Shown in pieces: positions 1 through 13,300 of a DNA stretch of 64,000 nt. A program made the position numbers and the translations under genes. Origin of the DNA: Panax quinquefolius. Its lineage: Eukaryota > Streptophyta > Magnoliopsida > Apiales > Araliaceae. Position 1 is the stretch's first letter. Each line of letters opens with the position of its first letter. The stretch is from NCBI GenBank assembly GCA_020205615.1, contig CM035164.1, positions 399,501 to 463,500 on the forward strand, given 5' to 3'. The notes under the pieces are model-generated. The model was given only the letters and a program-made list of their open reading frames with translations, did not search any database and had not been told where the DNA came from.

Positions 1-788
1 AATGAATTCGTAAGAAAATAATGAAGGAATGAGCTTATTTATAGGAAAATGGAATGCATAAGTAATTAATCCATGAATGGTCCAGATTGATTTACTTTTA
101 ATCGACTATTCATATTTAAAGAAAAATCTTTTAAATAAAATATAATATATTCTATTTATATAAAATATTTTTTACTATGCAAACATTATATGCAATCTTA
201 TCTGCAAAACACTATCACAAAATCTACTACGCAACACTATCATAATAAAATATAATATATTCTATTTATAGAATAAACTTTAATAAAGTATTCTATTTTA
301 TATAAAAGAGATGTTTACATTTTATTACGTTAATAATACGAATAAAACAAAACGTCGTTATCGCTATAATAATTCATATTATTAATCGTGATAATGGAAT
401 CAAACCGTGAAACTTCTCACATAAGCGTCGATAATCAATCTGGTGTCTTCTTTATGCAACCACACGTATTCGTTTTTTTTACTTCTGAGTAGTTCAACAA
501 GCGATAACCAGGTAAAACTTCCGCCGTTATTTGATAAATTATTTTTGTCGTTTTCTCAATCCGATAATAATTACATTAATAGGTCCACCAATGATTGAGT
601 AGTTGTACGAATATTCCTCGCTAAACCAGATATTCCCAGACCAATCGAATATAATATAACCACTTGCATTTTTTGCAAAATTTATAAATACTACCCACAA
701 CTATAATATTATCTCAAATTCACACCATAATATTAAAAATTATTTAAATAAAATTTAAATCTTTATTGATAAAATCTGGGGTCTCACA
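1..788 (-). repeat. Family A gypsy LTR, truncated by window edge
   Basis: This is the terminal part of a large Ty3/gypsy LTR. It matches 37,436-38,291 closely, including the stretch with the ATTCGTAAGAAAATAATGAAGG motif and the AATATAATATATTC repeats. It ends at GGGGTCTCACA, the reverse complement of the family's TGTGAGACCCC 5' LTR edge. The sequence after 788 is not the chromodomain end that flanks 3' LTRs elsewhere in the window, so this is a solo LTR or the 5' LTR of an element lying to the left. Its other end is outside the window. Confidence 0.85.
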
Positions 789-1325
789 CAAAGTATATAA
801 TCAAATTTGATTCTTTAAAATTAATATAATTTATTTAATTTTAAAAATAATAAATAATTGTAATTAATACTAATATATAGATAATTTTAAATTTTTATAA
901 TTATATTATCTAACTTAAACTAATAATTGTTAGTTTAATAGTTTTATAATTTTCAAATATAGTTAAAATATATTGAAGATTGCATTAAAAATAAATAGTT
1001 GTTGTAGTTTAGTTGGTTTGAACTCTTGTTTATTTACTTACAAGTCTTGTGTTCAAGCCTCACAAGTAGTAACATTTTATTTAAAAAAAAAGTTTGTGGG
1101 CCACTTGAAATGGGCAATCTACTACCCCAAAGCTTTTGTTTTTAGTAGTGACTCTGTGAACTGAGCCATCTTTATCGTCTAGTACTACTTTATTTTATCT
1201 TATTACTTAAAATTCCACGTTATCAAATAGATTTTGGCCATAAATAAATGTCTTTTTCGTAAAATAGATTAATACTCTACTTTTATTGTTTGCACTTTGT
1301 GACAATATTTTTTGGAAATTATTAA
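789..1325. other. AT-rich spacer with one SINE-like head
   Basis: No gene is visible. About 1,003-1,075 resembles a tRNA-derived SINE head: a TAGTTTAGTTGG box-A-like string is followed about 40 bases later by GTGTTCAAGCCTC, which resembles box B. No poly-A tail or target-site duplication was found, so the SINE reading is weak. Confidence 0.3.
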
Positions 1326-1460
1326 ATCCACAACAGAAATTGTTATTTTCACAACAAAGTGTTCTTTATAGATCTATAAACAGTTTTTCACCGTTCTTAT
1401 ATACATCTACAGTGACACTTTTGTTGTAGAAATAACAAAAAGTGTTGTAAATTCAACAAT
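1326..1460. repeat. Imperfect inverted repeat (MITE-like hairpin)
   Basis: Two arms rich in ACAACA/TGTTGT face each other, about 1,326-1,368 and 1,415-1,460. The left arm contains CACAACAAAGTGTT and the right arm its imperfect complement ACACTTTTGTTGT. This could be an old MITE. No target-site duplication was identified. Confidence 0.4.
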
Positions 1461-1499
1461 TACCTATTTAAAATACGTGTCATATCACATATTTTTATG

Positions 1500-1800
1500 T
1501 ACTTCATCCGTTTTTTAATATAAGTCGTTTTAAAATCAAATAAATAAAATAAAATAATACATTCAAAATAAAAAGTACTACAATAAAATAATTTTTAAAT
1601 TTTATTTTAATCATGAATATTTGTATAATTTTAAATAAATTATATAAATTACACATAATTATATAATTTTCTTTTAATTTAAATAACTCATTAAATTCAT
1701 TAATTTAATTAACCTCTCTTGATATAAAACTAAAATTAGTAATAAAACATATAAATGTCGACACGTTACTTTATTAAGATAAATTACATATATTATATAA
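1500..1800. repeat. Stowaway-like MITE end (tentative)
   Basis: The string TACTTCATCCGTTTTTTAAT followed by ATAAGTCGTTTT at about 1,500-1,535 is very close to the classic plant MITE terminus that reads CTCCGTTTTTTAATATAAG. The opposite terminus was not found, so only one end is supported. Confidence 0.35.
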
Positions 1801-2045
1801 ATAAAAAGAATTGGATAAATTTTGAATTTGAGTAATGTCTTTAACATCATTCATAAGTATTTTATAATAAGCATAAATTAAAATTTAAAATTTATAAAAT
1901 AAATTCAAACTTCAAAAATATAACTAAAATTTTGAAAATTAATTATTATTTTATTTTTGAAAACTAATATAATTATTATTGATATTATGAAATCATTAAA
2001 TAAATATTAAATATATTAACAAATATTTAAATTAATTAAAAATAT

Positions 2046-2880
2046 ATTTAAAAAATAAAGTAATTAAATAAAATATATTAATTAAATTAATTAATAATAA
2101 AATATATTAATGTGTAATTTTTACAAATATATTTATATAAAATTAATAAATTCATATTTTTTAAATTTTTATTCAACTATCAAAACTCTAATTTCAAGTT
2201 GATAATTAGGATTAGGAAAATATATGCTCCAGCCATGGTGGCTAGTTCAGATCTAGATCTGAAAAAAGGCCTCTCCATGGTGGTTTGATCGTCGGATTCC
2301 ATGGTCGCCGGATCTGATGGCGTTATTAAATCGGATCTGACCAGATCTGGCATTAGCAACAGAGAAAGAGGTGGTGTCGGAGGTGTCGGTGGTGGCGTCG
2401 GCGGTAGATGGGAACGATGGCGGGGGAACGCAAAAGAAGAAGAAGAAGAACGGTGGCGGTGGCGGGTGAAGAAGAAGAACTGGGTTCGGTGGTGGTGGTG
2501 GTGATGAAGAAAAAGAAGAAAAAAAAATAAAATAATAATAATAATAATAATAATCCCCCAATTTCAAAATATTAGATAATTATATATTTTTAGAGTAAAA
2601 TTAATTTTTTTAAAAATTATGAATTAATTAATTTATATAAATACATTTGTAAAAATTATTCATTAATTTATTTTATTATTAATTAATTAATTTAATTATT
2701 TGTTATGTATATTAATTTGATTTATATTTTGTTAATTTATATAAATACATTTGTAAAAATTATTCATTAATTTATTTTATTATTAGTTAATTAGTTTAAT
2801 TTAATTTAATTATTTGTTATGTATATTAAATTGATTTATATTTTGTTTAATTATTTATTATAGAATTGAGTATAATTTAA
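2046..2880. mobile_element. Inverted-repeat element with GC-rich core
   Basis: AT-rich arms at about 2,046-2,165 and 2,590-2,720 are inverted copies of each other; both contain TTTTTACAAAT plus TTTATATAAA-type strings in opposite orientation. Between them lies a GC-rich core at 2,210-2,560 with GGTGGC, GAAGAA and TCGCCGGATCTG strings, unlike anything around it. The layout resembles a non-autonomous Mutator-like (Pack-MULE-like) or fold-back element holding a fragment of a gene leader or exon. Both strands of the core give short open frames made of low-complexity Gly/Trp/Arg or Ser/Pro/Phe, which I do not call genes. The exact ends and TSD were not resolved. Confidence 0.45.
2628..2843 (+). 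repeat. Tandem duplication, period about 104 bp
   Basis: The block starting TTAATTTATATAAATACATT at 2,628 is repeated from 2,732 with few changes, giving two copies side by side. It lies in the right arm of the inverted-repeat element. Confidence 0.8.
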
Positions 2881-3788
2881 TTTAATTAGTTATCTAACTC
2901 AGCTTCTCTCATCTGCCACGTATTGCCACGTCATTTTTTTATCAAATAGTTAACAGACAGACAGAAAAATCACTTTTTGTAAATAATATATAGCTCAATT
3001 AGTTGACCGTAAAAAAATTACCAGTTCGATGATGCATTTGTAAATCGACCCCTAGTAGTGGGGAAAATGTATTTAACCCATTTTAACTTATTTATACTAA
3101 TTTAATACACAATGTTTTAATATTTGAATTACCCAAGAAATGGTTACAACATTATTATTATAATGTTTTATTATTATTATTATTATTTTACATCATCTGT
3201 ATTATTTGAATTACGTGTTATATGGTTTTTAAGGTCATTTAATAAGTTAGACATGATTTTAATCAAAATTCAAGTTAATCTTTTGACCGCTGATCCAACC
3301 GATAAGTCAATTGACCAACTTACTAAAAAAATAATTTCATGCTAACCGGATCCATGGATTAGTGTAGCAAATCTAACGCAAGTGCACCAATAGACAAACA
3401 CCCGTCCGTATCAAACACATTTTCTATTATGCAAACTGTATTTTTAACATAAGACACAGGCGCACGTCAAATAATGTAGTTCCACCAAGTAAACCAACTA
3501 GCAATCTAGCACGCACCAGCATTCATCTCGCTAATATAAATCACCATACAAGAAATTTAACGAATGTGGGTGTGCGAGAGCTGTGTAGACTAGCCAGACA
3601 TACGGCTTGGGTATAAATCATTTTCACAACTAATACGATTTCATCTGTGATGCAGATATCGCTAACATCAAATTTTTACACTACACAAGACTGAAAAATA
3701 TCTTTTTGAAACAAGGGGAAAAAACACTGAATTGGCTCCTAGTTAGATTCTTTCAAGGAGCACATTATCCTTGCATGTAAAACAAGGC
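2881..3788. other. Intergenic spacer and kinase gene 3' flank
   Basis: No coding region is visible. It contains a TTA microsatellite at about 3,164-3,190. The part just below 3,789 is expected to hold the 3' UTR of the minus-strand kinase gene, but no exact AATAAA signal stands out. A weak SINE-like string (TAGCTCAATTAG and AGTTCGAT) lies at about 2,991-3,032. Confidence 0.5.
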
Positions 3789-3904
3789 TCAAGAAACAGT
3801 TCGTCCATAGCACATACAAGCAAGATAGAGATTCTTTGCCCATTTTTCCTGCACATAAAATTGATTAAAATATTATAAATTTTAAGCCTCACATTTCTTC
3901 CTTA

Positions 3905-3946
<42 letters not shown>

Positions 3947-6900
3947 AAACTAATTTACTAAAAATGCTCACAAATATTTCACAACTGGTACCAAAGTTTA
4001 TAAATATTAAAATCTACAGCTGAAATTCTTAGAATCATATTGATGGGAAATCTTTCAACAAGTATTTCAAAAACCCAAGACAAATCACCATATAATTTCC
4101 CACCATTCTCGGCAAATACAAGATAGAAATAATATAATAACATATAATAATTTGTTTATTATGGTGATGCATATAACAGCATAACTGTTGCTTATTAATA
4201 ATCCATGTCTCTTTCGGAAAATAATTTTTAAACCCACTGAACCACGACCAATCTTTTGGAGTTCATTTTTGCAATTTTTGAAGTTTATAAACAAGCAATT
4301 TATCCTAAAAGTGCAATTGCATCCAAAAAAGAAAGTCTGCCACCTAAAGGAAATTTACCAAACACCTTTTAAATGTAATTTTTGAATAGTAAGTGTGTGT
4401 TTTTGTCACCAGCTGCTCTCGTCAAACTCAAACATGAAAGCAGTACAAGATATTAGAATCCTAAAGCGAACCAGGAAAAATATAATAATAATAATCCTTG
4501 AATATGCGGCAGAGAGTCTTAAGTTAAATTAAATATGGAATGAATACCTCTCAAGTGTGAATGCAGTCAACATGATCCACAAAATATATCATGAATTTCA
4601 CCTAGTATTTACCTTAACATGTGTGCTTGGAAACTGAGATGTGCGTAACGTTTCCTGAGTTTCATCGCTTGGTTTGCGGCGGGGCACGCTCAAGATTAGA
4701 GCAGATTGATCCCAAGTTGCAGCTGTTGATGTAATTCGATAGCCAGTATCCCAACGCCTATGAATGCCCTCACTAGGATACAGAAAATCCAGCTCGACAA
4801 CCTATGAAACCACAGGCAAGCCTTGAGAGAAAGCCATTCGTGACATGATATATAATAGAAGAAAGAACTTGAAACATGGTCGCAATCCCAGCCTTTGTAA
4901 TCAGTATATAGTGCTTTACTATTTATCAATAGGGTTAACAAACTCCAATCTTGGTTACTACAGTTGAGTCCTCTACATAAAATGATATATAGCATTCGGC
5001 ATTCAGCATTCTGCTCTAGTTAAACAAATATGTTCCCATATCTTGTTCTGTCTAGATATTTTTAGTATTGTGAGATAACAGCAATAAAAACATAAAAATT
5101 TCAAAAGAGAAACTACTTTAAGAAGTTAATGAATTGTCGTTGAAAAACTTTCAGAGAGGTCCCATAAAAGACTTTTTCTATTTATTGAACCTCCATTTAC
5201 AAACAGAATTATTTTTTAAAAAGTTGATACTTGCTGTCCCTTGAAGTACAAGAAGAATTAATGAGATTGAGAATGAGATTTCAACCTGATCACTAAAGCC
5301 AGCATTGCGAGACATGACAACACCCCATCGGGTACCAGCAGTAGCCATGGAGGTCACATGGAACCCTTCTCTCCACTTCTTGTTTATCCACTTGAAGGGA
5401 AACGAGTCACTTACTTTGTAAGACTGTTGAGAATATTGGGTGCCTACAGGATTTGGTTATAGCTTCAAAGCTGAGATAAAAAGCTTAGCAGATAAAAAAA
5501 AGTGCTACAACAATAAACCCTCAGAATTGGGATTCTGTATGCAAGTATGGGGAAGAATAAAAGAGGGAGTGGTAAGGAAACTCAATTAATACCAAAATAG
5601 GAGCAAGAATACTAACATAAAGGTAATCCCAGCGGAAGTAGTAATCAACAACTTATTAATGCACATCAAGAAAATACTCTTGAAAAGAATTATTTGCATG
5701 TTATGGAGGAAAAAAAAAATCTTGACAATTAGTCAAATATCAAGACTAATTAATGCACATCAAAAGCAATACCTGAATTTTTTTTTTTTAAACATAGTGG
5801 ACCTGCAGCCACTCAAACTAAACAACTTATAAGTCAAAAATAATAGAGAATGAATTCTAGTGAGAGTCACGGGTAAGACTCCATCAGCCTGTTCCAATCA
5901 GTAGAAAAGGGGCACTCAAGTGTCAACCCTTGGATGAAAAAATTATTTATCATAAGAAAACACTAATTTTGGCACCAGGCTTGCCCCTGTTCCTATCCCG
6001 CTCAGCATTGTTTACAAAGATTTCTTGGCACTTATGTACAGTACTAGAATATCCTAACCAGACAATTTATTTATTTTGTAGATAAAAGAGAAGAATATTT
6101 CGTTAAGAATGAGTTACAAAAATTATAAAGCAGGTGGACGATAACAAGTCTTCACAAAAATCTACGAAAGAAATCAAAGAAAATATTTTATCACAAGAAA
6201 AAAAGAATAACCAAACAAAAGAAACCCAGTGCTTTAGGCATGTAAGAAACAACAGGAATAAGCATCAGATATAGAGCACCGTCAATTTATATCAAGAACT
6301 CCTAAAGCAAACAAACCTTTAGACATCACCACAAGTGAGCTTCCATTGTTAGCACCAGCAATGCAACTAATGTAATAGTTCTTCTCCCATTGTTCCATAA
6401 TCCACTCCTGCAACATTTTGGCCATCAAAATAAATTGTTTGTCCCATAATCATCCGAAAACAATGCAAGAAAGGAATGCATACACATATGGAAGAGTAGC
6501 CAACCTTGTGTAAAAAGAATGGAGACAACTCATATACTTGGCTTGTGAAGCCAGTACCAGCATCCATAATGATAGCCCACAAATTGGAACATGATGCAAC
6601 GCTACTTATAAGTAAACCATCTGCATTTCCTCTCTCCACATGTTGTCCCAATCTTGCATCCGCGACATTATAATGATACCTAAGAACAGAAGCAATGAAC
6701 AGCTTGTTAAGACACATAGCAGTGAATATCCATAGCAATAAGAATGGTAAATATACTTGAACCACATAGTGAAGCAAGGAAGAAACTCTCCACACAGAGA
6801 AGAAATACTTGAATATGGTGATCCATCCTTCAGTCGCACCAAGGTTCAATCGTCACATTAGTTCATTCACCGACTACATATGTGCACTGAGGATCAATCA

Positions 6901-7326
6901 TCTCTCTAGACCAGTCACCAATTAAAAATTTAAAAATGTCCAGAATACATTATTAAAAGTATTTTGGAATAAATAATATGTATTATATTGTAACTATGCC
7001 CAGGATAACCATTCTTCTCGAGCATATTTCTTAAGATTTGCAGCTTTGAAAGACTATTCACTACTCGCAATCTCTAGAGAGAGGATCTGTATATTAAATA
7101 TATGTCAGGCCCTAGCTATGGCCTAACTAGAAATTTAGAGAGAAACAAAGAGAGAGATATAAGAGAGAATTAAGAGAGAATAAGGGAGGAAGAAGGAGAA
7201 CACATTGAATACTCATTGTGTTCGTGACATACATAGAGAGAGATAGAAATAGAGTAGCTGAAAGCTTTACTCCTCAATTCATTCATTAAATGCATAATAT
7301 CAAAACTTCGGAATTACTCTTCCCTC

Positions 7327-7361
<35 letters not shown>

Positions 7362-10300
7362 CTATCACATGCCGAAAATGTAAATACTCCTAAGTTACAC
7401 CATTCTCTTATCCTTCACACACATGCTAACTAATCACCCATGTGCTTACATGTGCATACAAAATATCCAACTCTAAAATATATTAACTATTTTAGCTATG
7501 CCCAGTTTACCTTGCTCTTGTGATCCTGACATTCCCTCCTTAAGAGAATTCATTAGGTGAGCAGGTCTTCATCTTCCCAGGTAGCTTCCTCCAAGCTGCA
7601 ATATTTTCATTATACCAAATATTGATAAATGACCTTGCTTCCTCTGTAAATTCTTCTTTGTTTTAATGTTCTTAGTGGTCCTGAATAAAACTGCCCTTCT
7701 TGATTAACCTCAAGAAGCTGTGAGTTTAGCCGAGTTGTTCCAAGATGTTTTTTGAATTGTGAGACATGGAAGATGGGATGTATCCTTGAAGTGCTTGGAA
7801 GCCCTAACTTGTATGCCATAGTTTCACATTTTTCAAGAATTTTAAAAGGCCGGTAAAACTTTGGAGCCAATTTCATGTTCTTTTTCATTCATATTGAGCT
7901 CTGTCTATAGGGCTGTAGCTTTAAATATACCAAGTCCCCAATTTCAAACTCTCTTTCAGTCCTTCCCTCATCAGACTGACTCTTCATCATTTGATGTGCT
8001 TTGGTTAAATTTTCCATAAGAACCTCCATTTGGTGCTGTTTTTCAGCAAGGATATCTTCAATTAATGCAATGTTTGTACCAACTTTTGTTGCAATAGTGT
8101 GTTTGAACCAACTTTTGTTGCAATAGTAGGTATACAGTGTCACGTCCATACAGAATCTTATAGGGTGTGGTTTTGTAGAAAAGTGTGGAAAGTGGTGTTA
8201 AACCACCATTTTGCCATAGGTAACCAAGAACTCCATTATTTGGTGAGTGGTTGCACATGCTTCTAAGGTATTGCTCTAAACATTGATTTATTCTCTCAAT
8301 GCTTCCATCACTTTGAAGATGATAGGAAGTACTAATGTGGTGCCTTGTTACTGCAAGTTTAAAAAGGGTCTGCCAAAAGTCACTTAAGAAGATTGGGTCC
8401 CTATCACTTACAAAGTTACAATGGAACTAGGAAACCCATGTAGTTTAAAAAAATTCTCAAAGAATAGTTGGGACAATGTTTTGGCAGAGATGGGATGGCT
8501 GAGAGGTAAGAAATGGGAGCTCCTGCTATACATGTTTGTTATCACCCAAATCACCTCATATCCCTTAGAATTAGGAAGCCCAATAATGAAGTCTATAGCT
8601 ATATCTTTCCAAGGTTGTTCAAGGATTGGATGGATGGCGGAGCCCAGGACTCTTCACATTTTCATGCTTAGAAAACAGCCACCCATTTGGTTACATCATT
8701 CTTCATCCGAATCCATTAGAAGTACGACTCTATCCTTTTTAGAGTAGCTCTGGTTCCTGAGTGGGCCCCAACTCCTTTTTCATGGAGTTCTTCAAATAGT
8801 TGTTTCCTCATCTCCCTTTGGAATCCTATCACCCATCAACCTTTGTACTTGAGAAATCCATGGACTAATTCAAACTCATTAGGTCCCATTTTTGTAGCTG
8901 CTAACTAAGCTATAACTTGGGAAATATTACCATCCCCCTTCATAACTTTCAACTATCTGAGACATCCAAGCTAGTTGGGCTATGGTTAAGCAGTTGTAGG
9001 TTGGGGAATTTATAGGTTCTGTTGACTTTTGGTTCCTTATTTCTTGCAATTGTGTTTCTTCCCCATCATACAAAAAATTCATGATAAGTTGGTTATGGTA
9101 GAAATGAACTACCGCTAGTTGCTTCATCAATGTAGCTCCCAGAATGTCATCATGTTTCTACAACTTAATGATCCACATGGGTGTACTGAAACTGTGAGTC
9201 TCAAAAGTCCATGTAAACCATGGGCACCATGCCCTACTATGAAATTCCTCGCAATTAGGAAAAGTGATAGTAATAGGGTATGTATAGGGCAATTTAGTGC
9301 CCTTTCAATATTTTCACTTGGAAAATTTAAGTTACTACCACTATCTACTAGCATCATCAGTTGTTTTCCTTCACTTTTCCTTTGAGAATCAAGACTTGAC
9401 CACCATTTCCCTCTTCTTGAATTTGCATATTACACAAGGTAGCATTCCCTTAGCATTCTCCTTTATTTGGGTAGGCTCAGGTTCCTCATCAAACGGAGGG
9501 GGTCCAGAGTATTCCTCACATTCTTGAGAGTCCTCACAGTTCTGGAAATACTCACAAGTGATCATGAAATTCGAGGGAATCATACATTGGTGTCCCATGG
9601 TATACTTCTCATCACAATAAAAACAAAGGACTTTTGTTTTCCTTTCATCTCTTTGGGCTGCAGTAATGGGCTTAGGTTTATTGAATTCTTTTATGGGATA
9701 GGTGAGTAATGGTGTTTAAGTTAAAGGAGGTGTAGGGAGGTCCTTCTTTGAGTTTGGTTGATTGTTTTGGTAAGGGGTTTGGGCTTTAGGATAGCAATTG
9801 GCAGGTTTGGGAGTACGACTCTCATAGAACTTAGCTTATTTGAAGGCTTGAGAAAGTGTCTGAGGGTCTACTAGCTTTACCATCTTTTTGGTTTCATTAT
9901 TAAGTCCATCAACAAAGTTCCCAACAAAGAAATCCTCAAGTGAGGCAACTTTTCAAGCAATCTCCTCTTGCGCCTCTCAAACTCATCATAGTAAGCATTC
10001 ACAGTGCTTACTTGTTTTAGTAGTTTGAATCCACACCTGCCTCAACGAACCTCACAGTGAAGTTACTTGCAAACTTCCTCCATGTAAGCCCAACATAAGA
10101 CTTGTACTAATATTTTGGAGAGCCATGGAGATGCATCCCAGCTATGGCAATCCTCCCTTGGGAGTTGATTCCATAGATGCTAAAGTACTCCTCAAAATCT
10201 TGAATCCAACTCTTAACATCATCACCCTCATCAACATCACCATTTTGGTTCTCTCCCATCTTCATCAACATCACCATTTTGATTCCTCCTCCTCCATTAA

Positions 10301-13300
10301 GTATCATCTTCATGTCTCCTTGCTCTTTCTTGCTTAGCATGTCTAGGGTCTCTAAAGAAGCCCTTCTCTCTCCTTTGCCCCATATGAACAGGCCTCTTGC
10401 CCCTTTCCCTGTTCCCAAAAGGATTTTCAAACCCCTCTTCATTATCTGAGCCTTTTTGCTACAACAACTCATTCATCCCACCCACTCATGAAGTAATCCA
10501 TCTTCTCATCAATGAATTGCAGTTCCTCATTAGTCTATTCCCAGTAACTCAGAAGGTCTTGCTGCAATATTTGTGATGGTCCAGCCATGTTCACAGAGAA
10601 TAGATAGGAATCACAAAACAAGTGTGATTCTGAGTTTGCAATTTAATTTCAAGTAGTAGTAATACTACTTGAATGAGAGTAAGTGAGCTTGAGTAGCTAT
10701 TTGAGCGAGAAGTGGACTTCCTCAATGAAACAAACTGAGTATCCAATACAGAACAATGTTTAAATTCAACTACCTACTGCTTAGTTGAATTTTAATGAGT
10801 AAATGACCACACAAAACAAGCTATGCACCAAAGAGTACAAAACTTTACATAAACACCAACTACTACTGCAGTAATAAGTGTAAACAATAAGAATATAGCT
10901 GAAACTGTTCGTAAATAGGCTGAGATTTGAAATAAGAACTAGATTTTGGAGTTTTTTTATTTTTTGATTGTTTGACTGATGCCAAGTATGCTAATAAGGT
11001 AATTCAAGCCTCACAAACACAAACAATTACAGATCAAACAAGGCTATAACAGAGAATCTGAAAATTATTCCCGACCAAGAAGAAGAAGTAAAATATGGAT
11101 TGAAACATGTTAGGGTGTTGATGTTTATGAGAAATATGTTATGGGCTACTACTATAAGACTGAAACGAGTAAGAAGGAAGTGATTATTACCTGGAACAAT
11201 GTATTAACACTTCAAATTGCTGATTTGCAGGTTTTCCCACAAAACGGAGCCTCCGAAGTGGCTTTTTCTGCTGCTTTGGAGTTGTGATTCTAAGTTGTTG
11301 CTGATGTTTCTGGGCTGGTTCTAGGTAGTGTTTGAAGAGTAAAAGGGAGTAGAAGGGGTAGAGTTTAGATTAGTTTTGAAGAAGAGAAGATTTCAGAGGT
11401 TGAAGATAGAGAATAATACAGAGTATTAGAAGGAAGAAGATGATGAGTTTGGATAAAACTTGAGCTCTCATACCAATTTGTAAGGCCCTAGTTGTGGTCT
11501 AACTAGAAATTTAGAGAGAAACAGAGATAGAGGATATAAAAGAGAATTAAGAGAGAATAAGGGAGGAAGAAGGAGAAGAACACAGTGAGTGAATACTCAG
11601 TGTGTTTATCAGATACAGAGAGAAAGAGATAGAAATGGAGTAACTGAAAGCTTTACTCAATTCATTCATAAAATGCATAATATCAAAACTTGGGAATTAC
11701 TCTTCCCTCTACACACACACATATATATATATATAGCTATCACATACTGAAAATCTATATACTCCTAACCTACACAACTCTCTTATCCTTCACACACGTG
11801 TTAACTAATCACCCATTTGCTTACATGTGCATACAAAATATACAACTCTAGAATATACTAACTATTTTAGCTATGCCCCAGTTTAGCCTTGCTCTTGTGA
11901 TCCTGACACAATATGTTAGCAAAGAAATTTTTTTTTTTTGTCTGATATATCCATATTTATATTCCTAATCTATTCAGGAAAGCCAGAAGAATGTTATGTT
12001 CATATGAAATGAAAACAAGCATGCATAAATATGAGGATTAATGGGCAAAATAATTGACAATAATGATAAGATCAAACAACAGGAGAACAACATATTGCAA
12101 TTTTACAGTTGAAAAATAACAAAATGGACAGAATTAACCTATGAAATAAAATTTAGCACCAATAATGTCGACAATTGAGGTTTCAGAGAACATATTTTCA
12201 CAATATGCAGCAACATATGACAACAAAGAGGACTCTTACAGTTCAAAGTGAAAGTCGCAATTTCTAATAAGGAATATTGTATTAGTAAAACACTCAGAAA
12301 TGAATACAGATAAGCTTGCTTTCCAATTATTTAAAGTGATTTAAAGTGATATTTGACCAACAAAGAGAAGTATGGCCCTGAATAGAATGGGCTGACAGAT
12401 GAAAGCTGCAAATGCAGAGCCAGTATTGGTATGAGACATTTAATCATTCAAACCACATAGGCCAGGAAATCAATTTTTCTTTATTTAAAAAAAATGGAAA
12501 CTATTAAAACACAGCTGATAGTTATGAGATGTTAACCGGATTACAGAAACAAGGATCAATAAATTATAATCTTTGGATGTAAGAAGATATCCTATGTCTA
12601 CGTTAAACAAGGATGGATCCAACAATCTAACAAAGTGATAGTGTCTGCATGTTAAGCTTGTTTCCCTATATGTAAAGGTTTTCCTTTGGCACAAACCTCG
12701 TCAGCCTAAACATTATTTTTTAGGCTTGGATAGTCAGAATAAGATTAGTTCTTGGTTTGGATCATTCTCGGATAAATTGAACTCTTCATTTTTCAGGTTA
12801 AGTAAGAATTTAGGCAGGCATTATACTTTCATGGGGTAAAGTAAACGTTTAGACAAGCATAATAGTTTCATATTGAGGTTTTGAATGTACTAAAACTAGG
12901 AAAAGTTTTGGTTCTCTCGTCTATGTTCAGAATTAAATCGCAATGGTGGGATCCACTGAGTTTTAATGGTAAGGATAAGGATAAACTAGAGCTGGCAAAA
13001 TTTTACTAATACCCATTAACCTGTCCATCAACCAATAATTAAATGGGTAAAATTATCCATTCATCTTGATGAGTTTTAAATGGGTTAGGCTAAATGGATA
13101 ATACTAAATAAATGGGTTAGATGGGTAAATTCATTAATTGTGTAAACTAAAAATTGGGGACGTTGATAAAAAGAGACTCGCTCCTTCGGCTCATCGCTAT
13201 CCACCTCTCAATCGGGCCACATCACCAGCTTCCTCCTTCCATCATTATCATCAGACCAGCAACAGGATTGGGTTTAGAGAGAATTTTGAACCCACTGCCT

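Larger units (their letters stand above)
7103..11908 (-). mobile_element. Reina-like Ty3/gypsy chromovirus, RT deleted
   Basis: The element is complete in outline, in the same sense as the host kinase gene. It has two 430-bp LTRs, a primer-binding site next to the 5' LTR, a polypurine tract next to the 3' LTR, and an internal region of about 3.95 kb. In minus-strand order the internal region gives gag with a zinc knuckle, protease, an RNase H/integrase linker, integrase and a broken chromodomain. The reverse transcriptase core is missing. Short LTRs and a C-terminal chromodomain suggest the Reina clade. The 5-bp flanks (ATATA left, CAATA right) match only partly, so the TSD has decayed or the ends are off by a base. 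It is non-autonomous now. Confidence 0.85.

Noticed and set aside
1003..1075. A tRNA gene
   Set aside because: Box-A- and box-B-like strings exist, but no acceptor stem or anticodon arm can be drawn; at best it is a SINE remnant.
2253..2567. Open frames on both strands in the GC-rich core
   Set aside because: The products are low-complexity (poly-Pro/Phe/Tyr or Gly/Trp/Arg) and come from microsatellite-like DNA; no domain or start context supports a gene.
6367..6849. A 160-codon open frame on the minus strand
   Set aside because: It reads through an intron and is an artefact; the true exons here are 6,505-6,679 and 6,317-6,407, fixed by splice sites and family sequence.
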